Source: Candidatus Krumholzibacteriota bacterium (GTDB lineage Bacteria; Krumholzibacteriota; Krumholzibacteriia; LZORAL124-64-63). From it: DNA of 64,000 nt. The translations under genes and the position numbers were made by a program. The notes beneath the pieces are model-generated. The model did not search any database, was not told the DNA's origin, and worked only from the letters and a program-made list of their open reading frames with translations. The stretch is from positions 35,350 through 99,349 of the forward strand of contig JAJRZA010000076.1 of NCBI GenBank assembly GCA_024275485.1, in the 5' to 3' direction. Positions 18,004-27,077 of the stretch are shown here, in pieces. Each line of letters opens with the position of its first letter. Position 1 is the first letter of the stretch.

Positions 18004-18458
18004 CCTTCACCACCGGCCTTGGGCTCGGTCAGCTGGAAACAGGTGATTGATTTTTGCATGCCGAGATCCTTGCAGATGTCCAGCATGTCCACGGTGAACT
18101 GGGTGGGCGCGTTGAACTCGGCCTGGATGGCCACCGGGATTTTACCGGGGTTGGCCTCATCGACCAGGCTTTTTAGTTCGTTGTATTTGATCATGGCAAA
18201 GCCGGGGTCGCTGTTGTCCAGGGGCATCTGCACCTGGTATTTGCTGTCAATCCAACCGCACTGAATGCGGCCGTCGGCACGGATGAAAACATCAAAGACT
18301 TCCTTGTCCATTTGGGCCGCCAGGTTTTCGCCCTTGCTGTGGGGAAGCGGGATGTCCACCTGCTGCTGAATTTTCGAGATCATCAGAAAGCCGAACAGGA
18401 CGATCAGAACAACGTCCACCAGGCGGATGATCATGCCATTGCTTCGGTTCTTTTGCAT
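18000..18458 (-). CDS. ExbD/TolR-like biopolymer transport protein
   Basis: A 152-residue protein with a short cytoplasmic N-terminus, a single transmembrane helix at about 10-27 and a periplasmic domain. D15 in IIRLVDVVLIVLFGF is at the position of the proton-carrying Asp of TolR/ExbD. The helix pattern matches the family well; the periplasmic domain is more divergent. With the TolQ-like protein encoded 15 bases upstream it should form a proton-driven motor in the inner membrane. Its end overlaps the next gene by ATGA. Confidence 0.78.
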   Translation of the reverse strand: MQKNRSNGMIIRLVDVVLIVLFGFLMISKIQQQVDIPLPHSKGENLAAQMDKEVFDVFIRADGRIQCGWIDSKYQVQMPLDNSDPGFAMIKYNELKSLVDEANPGKIPVAIQAEFNAPTQFTVDMLDICKDLGMQKSITCFQLTEPKAGGEG

Positions 18459-18473
18459 GATGTTCGGTCCCTC

Positions 18474-19268
18474 CTAGGCCGCGCGGCCGATGTCCTTGAT
18501 CAGCATTTCACGATAGTCTTCAACTTTTTCCAATGCCTGCATGATCTGGCCACGGAACGAGGCACCCATCTCGGTGCTCAACCAGTTCAGGATCACCGAA
18601 ACCACAATACCCATGAAGGTGGTCACCAGGGCGATGCCCATGGCTGCCAGCAAGTCGTCATTGCCCGCTGAAATGCTCTTGGCGGCGAAACCCCGGTAAA
18701 TTCCCCACACCGTGCCGAGCAGCCCGAGACCACCGGAAGTATCGGCCAGGAAGAACATGCGGGCCTCGAAAGTATTGAAGCGATGCTCTTCTTTTTGACG
18801 ATAGAAATCCGCTTCACTGCTGATGAGGCTCATGTCCGCACTCTGGCGATACACCCGCGCGACATCCTTCAGCAGACGGCCGACCTTGCTGGTGCTGTTT
18901 TGTTCCACCAGCGTATCGACCGCTTTGATCTCCATGACGGCGAGGTCCGCTTTGTAGATGTCGCCGCCACGAACCTTCTCCAGCAACTGCCGACGCACCT
19001 GGTCCATCACGAAGAAAACACCAATGATCAGCAAAACGATGATCACGTGGCCGATCGGCTTTCCTTTGTCTATGAAGGCCTTCACCGACTCGCTGACCTC
19101 GATTTCCTCGTTGGCATCGGCCTCGACGAAGGCACCGGTCATCTGGGCCAACCGCGAATTTTGCAGTTCGTTGTCTTCGGGTGTTTGGGCCAACGCCACC
19201 TGCCACAGCCCTGTCCCCGCAACCAGCAGCACTGCGGCCGTCATCATGATTTTTCCCCACCTGAACAT
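18474..19268 (-). CDS. MotA/TolQ/ExbB-like proton channel protein with N-terminal signal sequence
   Basis: A 264-residue protein. The TAATG overlap with the upstream stop and AGGAGG upstream support ATG 19268. A signal-peptide-like helix (about 8-27, ending VALAQ) is followed by 45 acidic residues and then three TolQ-type helices at roughly 72-89, 172-194 and 206-229. The family pattern GLGLLGTVWGIYRGF and GIALVTTFMGIVVSV is clear. The protein should form the pentameric channel of a TolQR/ExbBD-type motor. The exported N-terminal extension is longer than in E. coli TolQ but known in some ExbB proteins. Confidence 0.82.
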   Translation of the reverse strand: MFRWGKIMMTAAVLLVAGTGLWQVALAQTPEDNELQNSRLAQMTGAFVEADANEEIEVSESVKAFIDKGKPIGHVIIVLLIIGVFFVMDQVRRQLLEKVRGGDIYKADLAVMEIKAVDTLVEQNSTSKVGRLLKDVARVYRQSADMSLISSEADFYRQKEEHRFNTFEARMFFLADTSGGLGLLGTVWGIYRGFAAKSISAGNDDLLAAMGIALVTTFMGIVVSVILNWLSTEMGASFRGQIMQALEKVEDYREMLIKDIGRAA

Positions 19269-21232
19269 TATTGGTTTCCTCCTGTTTGGGTCTGGTCCTT
19301 TTCTTCATTTTTTATTTGAGTCTCGCCCACCGACAAGCCCTTGCGGCCAGGATCCAGAATCAGCATCGGTTGCCGCTTTTCCAGATCTCGCAGTGGTGTT
19401 TTTTGCACACCGAATTCCAGAGTGCGCTGCATCACCTGGCGCACGATGATGATCTCACGGGCGATGGTCTGGTGCAGATTGTTCCGAGAGTCCCGCCAAC
19501 GCAGTTGATAGGTGTACTGGTCAACATCCACGATGAGACCCCGGCTGTCACGCCAATCCCATCTCACTTCCAGCGGTGGGTTGCCGCGTCCCTTGAATTG
19601 GCGCACGGGACGGCCAAGGCTGTCGAGGATTTCCAGGGTCCAGGCCCGGGTTCCGGTCACATCACCCAGTCGGTGCAAACGGATGGGGATGGCCGGGTAT
19701 TGGTACAGTGTGATTTCTTCCAGTGCCGGGATGCTGTCGTTGCCCACCGGTCGGGTGAGCTGACGGCGCAATTTTTCGTTGTTCAGCGGGCCCAGGAGCT
19801 TGATACTCACCCGGCCGGCCGAAAGACTGTCCGCACCCACCTTGCGGGCCAGATAACGGGCCCGGTCCAGTTGGTCTTCTCCGGCAACAATAACCAGATC
19901 CCCGCCCACGCCCTTTTTCAGGTTCCCGCCCAGGGAATCCATGCTGGCGCGATACTCGTCGCTGTAGTTGCCTCGGGGCAGATCGTTTTCCGGATAGGCG
20001 TCGGTCATGCCTTCGGTAATGTCCCAGGTGATGCGATCGCTCCAGGTGCTGTCCATCACACCAATGCGCCAGCGGGGCAAACGCCGGACCTGGGCCATGT
20101 CCACCCCTTCGCCAAAGATACGGCGGAGACGCTTGATGCGCACCAATGCGGTATCTGAGGCCGCCTTAACCGTGAAGAAACCATGAGTGGGTTCCACCGG
20201 AGCCACCGCCACCGCTTCGGCTTCGGGGAAGAAATCCACGGAGCCGAGGCTCAGATTGGGATTGTACGGAGCATCGTCCAGGCGGTCATGGCTGTAGCGC
20301 ACCACAGGCTTGGCCCGACCACTGGCGTGCCAACTTATGATGATGCCGTGGGATCCGCTGGTCAGATCGGCCAGGTCGCTTCGAGGTTGAGTGTAGGTGT
20401 ATTCCAACCAGGCCCGCTCACCAATGCTGAATCTGGCTCCTAGAACCCATTGATCGGACTCCAGCCGTGCCTGTAAGCTGTGCCGGCCGTAAATATAGCC
20501 TCGGGCCGAGGTGGCGTAAGTGGTGCGCCAGCGACGATCCACCACCCCGGCGTTCAGCATGAAGAGTTCGCGCTCCCATGAAGCGCCCGCACGCATGGTC
20601 GCCGGCAAATAAACACTGTCGTCGTGACCACCAAGGGAGATATTCGGTTGATGCGGATTCTCCAGCACCGCGCCAAGGGTGAGGCCCTGCAGGGGAAAGC
20701 TGTAGGCCGCCGCCAGGCTTGTCGTGCCAACGGTGCGGCTCAAACCTCCTATCAGCAAAGGATCAACATAGGACCCCTGGCTCAAATCCGCATCGCTCAA
20801 ATCGAAAGCGCGTTGGTCGATGCCGAGGGAAAACCCCAGGGACAATCCGGCAAACACCCGTCGTCCATAGCCGGCCCGGAATTTTTTCAAACCCCAAAGT
20901 GGGGTCTTCAAATAATTGGCATCCAGACTCAGGCCGCCGCCAAACTTGCGGATGGTGTAGATCAGGCCGCCGGTGTTGAGATCGGACGAATTCTCCAGCA
21001 AGCCCAGATGCAACACCTGAAAGCCTGCCGTGATCTGTCGCCTGGTCATTTCGCCGAGAGCCGGGTTCAATCCGTAGGCAAACGGGTCGTTGAGGTCGGC
21101 CACCTGGCTGGTGGAACCGAAAATCGGTTCGTTTTGGGCCTGTGCCCAGTTAAACGTGAGTGAAAGAGTGCCCAGAACAATCAATGAACCTAAAACAAGC
21201 CGAGTTGAATGGGTTTTACGGATAACGGTCAT
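19268..21232 (-). CDS. PorV/PorQ-like outer-membrane barrel protein with FlgD-like end
   Basis: A 654-residue exported protein with a signal peptide ending near residue 33. The mature start QVADLNDPFAYGLNPALGE resembles the NDPxAxxxNPA opening of PorV/PorQ-type barrels. Residues 60-330 alternate polar and hydrophobic positions in the manner of beta strands. A periplasmic or extracellular region follows, with an OmpA-like or SPOR-like segment possible near 440-500. A FlgD-like fold lies at about 540-610 (TRAWTLEILDSLGRPVRQF). It overlaps genes on both sides, indicating coupled synthesis with the FG-GAP protein and the motor. Confidence 0.62.
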   Translation of the reverse strand: MTVIRKTHSTRLVLGSLIVLGTLSLTFNWAQAQNEPIFGSTSQVADLNDPFAYGLNPALGEMTRRQITAGFQVLHLGLLENSSDLNTGGLIYTIRKFGGGLSLDANYLKTPLWGLKKFRAGYGRRVFAGLSLGFSLGIDQRAFDLSDADLSQGSYVDPLLIGGLSRTVGTTSLAAAYSFPLQGLTLGAVLENPHQPNISLGGHDDSVYLPATMRAGASWERELFMLNAGVVDRRWRTTYATSARGYIYGRHSLQARLESDQWVLGARFSIGERAWLEYTYTQPRSDLADLTSGSHGIIISWHASGRAKPVVRYSHDRLDDAPYNPNLSLGSVDFFPEAEAVAVAPVEPTHGFFTVKAASDTALVRIKRLRRIFGEGVDMAQVRRLPRWRIGVMDSTWSDRITWDITEGMTDAYPENDLPRGNYSDEYRASMDSLGGNLKKGVGGDLVIVAGEDQLDRARYLARKVGADSLSAGRVSIKLLGPLNNEKLRRQLTRPVGNDSIPALEEITLYQYPAIPIRLHRLGDVTGTRAWTLEILDSLGRPVRQFKGRGNPPLEVRWDWRDSRGLIVDVDQYTYQLRWRDSRNNLHQTIAREIIIVRQVMQRTLEFGVQKTPLRDLEKRQPMLILDPGRKGLSVGETQIKNEEKDQTQTGGNQ

Positions 21233-24200
21233 CGGACCACCCCGCAGGTGCCGGTGCGGAATTCACGATCGTCGTTGTAAACCACGTATAGATAAGTGCC
21301 CGGCGGCATGGCCTCGCCGTTTTGGTTGCGGCCGTCCCAGGTAAGGCTGCGTGTGCCGTCTAGGGTTTCGGATTCATAAACCAGATGCCCGCTCAATTCA
21401 AAGATGCGGATGCGCGGGCGCTGCATGGTCTGGTTTTGGAACCTGAAGACAATGACATCGTTGTGGCCATCGCCGTTGGGTGTGGCCACATTGGGACTGA
21501 CCACGAAAGGACCGGCCGCCACCGGGAAACAAACACGGTCGGTGTTGTTGTCCGGGTTCACATCACGGCCGTCGGTGATGGCTATGTAGGCACAATATTC
21601 GCCTGGTTGATCCACCTCGAACTGCACCTGGGGCAAGGTCACTGCGCTGCCGGACCCCAGACCGTCATATTGAACTTCACGTCCGGCAACCCTTACCCCA
21701 TCAGGGTTCTCCAACCACATGTCGACAGTGAATGGCCCGGCGTCATAACCGAGGCCGTGGACCTGGCCGTTGAAGCGCACGATTTCGGCCAGGCCAGCGC
21801 TGGTTGGTACATTTCTCAATGTTGCCTGGAGGTCGGTGCCTTCCCACTTCACGTATAGCGGGATCTCCACCACGGTTGTTTCAGGCATGGCCGAGCCGGT
21901 TTCGATGACCTGGAAGACAAGGGGGCCAAACTGTTCGCACACTTCCCGGGTAACGATGCCTTCGGGCGGCGTGATGTCGAATGAGACCATGGTGTCGCCC
22001 GTGGCGGTGGCCGTTACAAAGGGCGGCAACAGACCGACTATGAGACGGGTGTCGTCGCCATCACTGTCTCGTGAGTTCACGTCGAAAGTAAGATTGTTCT
22101 CTTCGCGCACGCCAAAGGCCTGTACCATGCCGCTGGATGATATCTGGTTAAGGGTAATGCCGCTTTGGCATGGTTCCAGGCCGGGGTCATCGGGGGTCAG
22201 CACCAGGTTTGAAATTTCGATGGCCGGGGCACGATTGGCGGCCACCAGGGCACCCATGGTCAAGCTGTTGTCCGCTGGGTTGAAATCGCCGTCCAGGCCC
22301 TCGGGGGGTTCAATGCTGGCGGTGAAAGGACAGTCGCCCGCCTCACCGCAGCTTTCCACAACGAAGCGCACGGTATCGCGTTGGCCTTCCATCAAATTGA
22401 TCTGGACATTTTCAAAGAGATCCACATAGCAAATGCAGGGCCCGCCCTCCAGGGCCATCAATGCGCCCTGCACTGGTTGACGCGTTACCTCCACCACCAC
22501 GTCCACCAGGAAAGGATGCTGCTGCTGGATTTCACCACCGGATTGCATGGGCAGGAACATCATGTCGACGACGGTCAGATCCGGCCGGGACGGTTCAACA
22601 ATCACCGTCAAAAGAAAAGACCGCATCACGGAAGGGTGTTGGCTGTCGCGCAATTCCAGCAACAGTTCGCCCCCTTCGGCGCCAATCAGGTCGCTGGTCA
22701 GGGCTATGGTCGGCCAGGTGCCGTCGGTTTCGGGAAGTTGCTGGATGTTCAGCCAGTCCAGGGTGTTTTCCACCACCTGTAACTCGGGCAGGGCGCCGGG
22801 CCAGCTCCAGCCAACCTGATTCAGGCAGTAGCTGAAAACGTCGTCTTCACTGACAACGACGGTGTCGGCGTCGGCACAAATGGCGGCCAGGCCGCTGCAG
22901 TCGGGATCCGCCGCCAGGCAGGGCGCAGCCGAGAGCAGGCGCACCGAAAGGCTTTGATTCAAGGTTTGCTCGGGTAGACAATTGAAGGTGGTCAAGGGAC
23001 TGATGATCCAGTCTCCATCCACCAGCAAATCAACCGAATCGACACCGGCGGGAACCAGGTCCGCATAGGGGTTCACCTGGACGGTCCAGGTTTGAGTTTG
23101 GCCGGGAACCAAAGGCCGGGCCCCGGCGGGCAGAATAATAAAGGGTTCTGGCAAGAGGCCGGGCGGCGAGACCTGCACGGGGAAGTGACCGGTGTTGGTC
23201 AAGCTCACTGTGGTCGAGACGCTCACCTCGGCCAAGGCGGGCAGGGTCCCAAAATCAAGGGATGCCCCGCTGGTTTGATACCCCTGGGCACTGGACCAAA
23301 CCAGGGAACCAATGCCGGAGCCGTTATCCTGCAACCGGTGAATGCCGCCGCTTCCCATCAACTGGAATTCACAAACGAGGGTCGTGTCGCCGCCGTCTGC
23401 GGCGGCACCGATCCAGTCCACCGTTACGGTCAGGTTGGCTGTGTAGGACAAAGTATCATCGGGGGCGAAATTCACCGGCAGCAGCACCGAGGCCGAAGGG
23501 CTGAGGCAACCATTTCCAAACCACTGGACGGGCCAGGACTCAACGGAGAAGACATTATTCGGGTCGTCCAGGTCCACCTGGGTAATGCGCGAGGGCAACA
23601 GGCCGTCGTTGGTGAAGGGCAGGAAGGCCGGCTCGGCGGCAGTGGCGCAAAGTGCTTCGCGCACACCAAAGTCCATCGTCCCCCCGCAGACAACACCGTC
23701 GGAAACCGGTGCCTGTTGTGGCGAGCCACCGGGAGTTTGCAAAAGGATAATGGCCGCATCATCGGCCGCCAGCAATGCCAGGTCGCCGTCACCATCAAAG
23801 TCGAAATCACCCACCTGCAAGGCCGAGATGGCCGTTTGCAGGTCAAGAGTTTGAATGCTCTGATTCGCATCGAGAGTGCGCGCGGTGAGGATTCCGGTTT
23901 GGGAATCGGCGTACCACAATTCCGGATAAAGATCCAGAATGTGCGCTGCAACGATGAGGCCGGTTTGGGTGTTCAGTCCGGCGCCGGTCACACAGCCGTC
24001 CGGAGTGACGGGCCAGCTGCCGTCGAAACTGAAGCCGCAAATATTGCCGCCACCCTGGTCGGGTGTTGTGTTGAGAATACTCGGTGGGGTGTTGGAGTTG
24101 TCCCAGGGATCAAGCAGGCGTCCAAAGAGCAGGCCCCGACTGAACTCCGGGGTCTCGTTCACCACCCCGGCGGTTTCGAAGCTGCCATCGCCCAGGCCCC

Positions 24201-25323
24201 GGGCCAGGCGCAGGCGGTAGGATGATTGTTCCTGATACTCCGCCGTCCAGATCAGATCGACCAGGCCATCGCCATCGGCATCCTTCAAGAGGGCGTGGAT
24301 TGGCCAGGGCAGGCTTTTGTCCGCTGGCTCCAGGGCGGAGACAACCTGGACGGTCTGAATTTGAAATTGGCCCTGGCCGTCGTTCAGCGCCACCAGGTAA
24401 TTGAGACCAAAGAGACCAAACACCACCAGATCGTCGTCGCCATCGCTATCCACATCACCACAGACTAAAGTGCGGGAAATGAAACCGGCGGGGAAATCCA
24501 CCTCGAGGGCCTGGGATCCGTTGGGAGAGAACTCGGCCCCGGGATTGGCCCATACCTGCAGACCGTTCAAGGACAATAATACCAGATCCTGATTGGGATC
24601 ACCGTCCAGGTCGATGGTTTTAAGGTCCACGGGATTGTCGGTGGTGCAGATGGCGGGAGCGCGCACCAGCCAATCGTCCAGGCCGTTTTGCCAGTCATAT
24701 CGACGGGCCATGGTTGTCAGGTAATGGGCTCCTCCGGAGGACGCCAGCAAAACACCTTCCAAATCACGATCGGCGTTCAGGTCGGCCCAGGTCCAGGCCA
24801 GGAATTCCAGATCACCGGACGGGAAGGCGGCAGCCAGGCTGATGGTGCGCGGCTGCATGGCGGCCAGATTTCCGGTCAAGTGTTCATCTGTGGGTGTGAT
24901 AATCGTTTGCCAGGTATGGCCCTGATCGCCCTTGAGGGTGATGGTCACCTCTTCGCCCGGGCCAAATGGGATCGCCGGGGTGAACAGCAGTGTATCGCCG
25001 GCGATAGAGAAATGCAGGTCGCCACGTTTTCGCAGGCCCGTGGCCGAACCACGAACCACCAGGGCGTCCTGATACTGGGTCAGGGACCCTGGTTGCAGGC
25101 GCACGCCAAAAGGTCCGCAGGGTTGGGTTTGAACCGAACCTCGGGGTGGGAATGTTTCCAGTACGATGGGTTGTTCGGCCACGGCCGGCTGGGGCAACAA
25201 TAACAAAAGGATGAACAGGGCGGCGACAATCAAAGGCCTGGTGTGGTGGATGCCGTTGGAGAAATGGTTGCCCCCGCAACTAAAACAACGACCGGAATGG
25301 TTGCCCCCGCAACAATTTCTCAT
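21229..25323 (-). CDS. Giant FG-GAP repeat surface protein with gliding/T9SS-type C-terminal domain
   Basis: A 1,364-residue exported protein. The chosen ATG overlaps the upstream stop by ATGA. It gives an unusual 28-residue Cys/His/Asn-rich N-terminus before a hydrophobic signal helix at about 29-49. Residues about 180-530 hold FG-GAP/VCBS-type repeats with calcium-loop signatures such as DLDGDPNQD, DVDSDGDDD, DADGDGLVD and DFDGDGD. Then come beta-sandwich segments of HYDIN/ASPM and CARDB style. The last 100 residues begin VSPNVATPNGDGHNDV, as in gliding-motility or T9SS type-B sorted proteins. Probable cell-surface adhesin or structural component. Confidence 0.72.
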   Translation of the reverse strand: MRNCCGGNHSGRCFSCGGNHFSNGIHHTRPLIVAALFILLLLLPQPAVAEQPIVLETFPPRGSVQTQPCGPFGVRLQPGSLTQYQDALVVRGSATGLRKRGDLHFSIAGDTLLFTPAIPFGPGEEVTITLKGDQGHTWQTIITPTDEHLTGNLAAMQPRTISLAAAFPSGDLEFLAWTWADLNADRDLEGVLLASSGGAHYLTTMARRYDWQNGLDDWLVRAPAICTTDNPVDLKTIDLDGDPNQDLVLLSLNGLQVWANPGAEFSPNGSQALEVDFPAGFISRTLVCGDVDSDGDDDLVVFGLFGLNYLVALNDGQGQFQIQTVQVVSALEPADKSLPWPIHALLKDADGDGLVDLIWTAEYQEQSSYRLRLARGLGDGSFETAGVVNETPEFSRGLLFGRLLDPWDNSNTPPSILNTTPDQGGGNICGFSFDGSWPVTPDGCVTGAGLNTQTGLIVAAHILDLYPELWYADSQTGILTARTLDANQSIQTLDLQTAISALQVGDFDFDGDGDLALLAADDAAIILLQTPGGSPQQAPVSDGVVCGGTMDFGVREALCATAAEPAFLPFTNDGLLPSRITQVDLDDPNNVFSVESWPVQWFGNGCLSPSASVLLPVNFAPDDTLSYTANLTVTVDWIGAAADGGDTTLVCEFQLMGSGGIHRLQDNGSGIGSLVWSSAQGYQTSGASLDFGTLPALAEVSVSTTVSLTNTGHFPVQVSPPGLLPEPFIILPAGARPLVPGQTQTWTVQVNPYADLVPAGVDSVDLLVDGDWIISPLTTFNCLPEQTLNQSLSVRLLSAAPCLAADPDCSGLAAICADADTVVVSEDDVFSYCLNQVGWSWPGALPELQVVENTLDWLNIQQLPETDGTWPTIALTSDLIGAEGGELLLELRDSQHPSVMRSFLLTVIVEPSRPDLTVVDMMFLPMQSGGEIQQQHPFLVDVVVEVTRQPVQGALMALEGGPCICYVDLFENVQINLMEGQRDTVRFVVESCGEAGDCPFTASIEPPEGLDGDFNPADNSLTMGALVAANRAPAIEISNLVLTPDDPGLEPCQSGITLNQISSSGMVQAFGVREENNLTFDVNSRDSDGDDTRLIVGLLPPFVTATATGDTMVSFDITPPEGIVTREVCEQFGPLVFQVIETGSAMPETTVVEIPLYVKWEGTDLQATLRNVPTSAGLAEIVRFNGQVHGLGYDAGPFTVDMWLENPDGVRVAGREVQYDGLGSGSAVTLPQVQFEVDQPGEYCAYIAITDGRDVNPDNNTDRVCFPVAAGPFVVSPNVATPNGDGHNDVIVFRFQNQTMQRPRIRIFELSGHLVYESETLDGTRSLTWDGRNQNGEAMPPGTYLYVVYNDDREFRTGTCGVVR
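25263..25313. repeat. Tandem 18-base repeat, each copy a short palindrome
   Basis: AATGGTTGCCCCCGCAAC occurs at 25263-25280 and 25296-25313, exactly 33 bases apart. Each copy contains GTTGC-CCCC-GCAAC, a 5-base stem with a 4-base loop. On the minus strand the repeats lie just after the start codon of the giant FG-GAP gene and would encode CGGNH twice. If the true start is further downstream they would instead be leader hairpins. Confidence 0.6.
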
Positions 25324-26756
25324 GGGTGCGCACCCCCAGCCGCTTCAAAAATCAAATCCCGGGCCTGGGCCAGCATTCGTTGGGCATCGGCATTGGCTGG
25401 TTCGCGTTCCGTAGCCAAAGTCGCCAACAATTCCATCTCCTGAAACTGGTCCTGACTGAAGGCAATACGCGCTTTTTTCAAGATCAGGGAAACGGAGTTA
25501 TCACCCCAGAACTGGGCTTTGTTGAACCAATGCCTGGCTTCCTCGTAATGGCTTTGAGCCAAAAGCACATCGCCGAGAATGATCGCCTCGGCAGGAAGCT
25601 GGTCGCCGGAAGCCAAAAGGGCACGCAAGTCATCGCGGGTTTGATCCAGGTTTCCGATGGAACGGGAAAACGCCAGACGCACCCGCAGGGCCTGGCTTTT
25701 TTCATAAGAGGAAAGCGATTCGGGGCGGCGCAGCAACTCATTGGCCACCATCCCCGCATCCCGCATTCGGCCCCGGGCATAGAGACGCGACATCCAGAAG
25801 GTGAGCCATCGTTGGTCCAGATCTCCGGTGGAAAGGATTTGCGCCACCTGGCTGCCGGTTTGTGCGCGGTTAAGAGCGATCATGTTGCGGCGGGCCTGAA
25901 AAACATCGGCCCGATCGGGATCCACCATGTTGGCAGTGTCGAGTTTTGCCAGAGCCGCCGGCACCTGGTTTTTGGACCAGCGAGCCAGGGATTGTTGCAA
26001 CAACCCGGTGGCCACCTGACTGCGGGCGGTGGTTGTTTCCTTGCGCCAGGAAACCCCCGCCTGTCGGTAATACTTGTCCATGCCGGTCCAGTCGCCGTCA
26101 AGGCGGCACAACTCGCCCACCACATAGGCGGCCAGCTCGTCACCATTTTCCCGATTGGTTCCCGACAACTGGGAGCCCAGTCGAACCCGGACTTCGAGGC
26201 GAACATCGTCTTCATCAGTAGCGGCAGCCATTTCCAGCCAGCGGTAGACCGCTTCAGGCCGGTCGGCTGTCACCAGGGTGCGGATTTCTTCCAGGCCCGG
26301 GCCGAAAGCCATCAAACGGGCCTCCAGCCAGCGCAACCTGGTTTCTTGTTTTTCAGGCACCGCGGCCAGGGCTTTTTCTAGGTGGGCGGCGGCCAAAGCC
26401 CAGTCACCCTGAGCAGCGGCACTGTCTGCCTTTTCGGATTCATCCCGCCAATGCCCCAGCCGGTTGTATTCGATATCCTGGTCCAGCTCCGTGCTCATTT
26501 TGTGGCACTGCTGGAACCATTTATTCATGTTTTCATACTGCCCGTCAGCGCCATAAAGCACGCCAAGGCTGTAGGCCAGCCATGGTTCGGGCTGATTTTG
26601 TAGTTGTTCCTGCAGTGATTCAATGGTGCCCTGACGATGGGCCAGATCCAATTCCAGGAGTTGCCGGGTGCGATCGATGGGAGCAGCACAGCCGGCAGCC
26701 AGGGTCAATGCCAACAGCCCCAACAAAGCCTGACGGATCCTGAGCACCGGCGGCAA
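25320..26756 (-). CDS. TPR-type lipoprotein, first gene of the envelope operon
   Basis: About 478 residues from the TTG at 26756, which has GGGGGA upstream. GTG 26747 is also possible, and the frame extends to GTG 26900 without a convincing ribosome binding site. A hydrophobic helix ending in the lipobox LAAGC begins within the first 25 residues. The rest is alpha-helical with repeating pairs such as WLAYSLGVLYGADGQYENMNKWFQQ, typical of tetratricopeptide repeats. It probably acts as a periplasmic scaffold. The stop overlaps the FG-GAP gene. Confidence 0.65.
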   Translation of the reverse strand: MPPVLRIRQALLGLLALTLAAGCAAPIDRTRQLLELDLAHRQGTIESLQEQLQNQPEPWLAYSLGVLYGADGQYENMNKWFQQCHKMSTELDQDIEYNRLGHWRDESEKADSAAAQGDWALAAAHLEKALAAVPEKQETRLRWLEARLMAFGPGLEEIRTLVTADRPEAVYRWLEMAAATDEDDVRLEVRVRLGSQLSGTNRENGDELAAYVVGELCRLDGDWTGMDKYYRQAGVSWRKETTTARSQVATGLLQQSLARWSKNQVPAALAKLDTANMVDPDRADVFQARRNMIALNRAQTGSQVAQILSTGDLDQRWLTFWMSRLYARGRMRDAGMVANELLRRPESLSSYEKSQALRVRLAFSRSIGNLDQTRDDLRALLASGDQLPAEAIILGDVLLAQSHYEEARHWFNKAQFWGDNSVSLILKKARIAFSQDQFQEMELLATLATEREPANADAQRMLAQARDLIFEAAGGAHP

Positions 26757-27077
26757 TAAATTGATCCCCCAGTTTGAACCGCACTCATCAAGTCTGCGTA
26801 TTTGACCAACCAGCCTTTTGAGTAACTTATTTCCCCACAACAGGTTGTACACGGCTGCCTTTCTTTTCCGGATTCCGGAACAAGGGGTTCTCAACAACAC
26901 ATGTCATGGGGTTGCATGATTTGTTCCCGGGGCAGTGAATTTCAGAGGTCCCCCGCTTGACCTCTCGCAAGGCCCAATCGAGGGGACATTTACCAGAAAA
27001 TCACCCACTTCATCCTCCCAAAAGTTATGGCTACTGGCGGTATTTTATGGCAGGCAGGAAAGGTCGACCAGAAAAAT

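Noticed and set aside
17068..18264. Plus-strand frame of 398 codons
   Set aside because: Antisense to the anchored protein and TolR-like genes, which have coherent membrane topology and ATGA overlaps.
23092..24225. Plus-strand frame of 377 codons
   Set aside because: Opposite strand of the FG-GAP repeats; the repeats explain the open frame.
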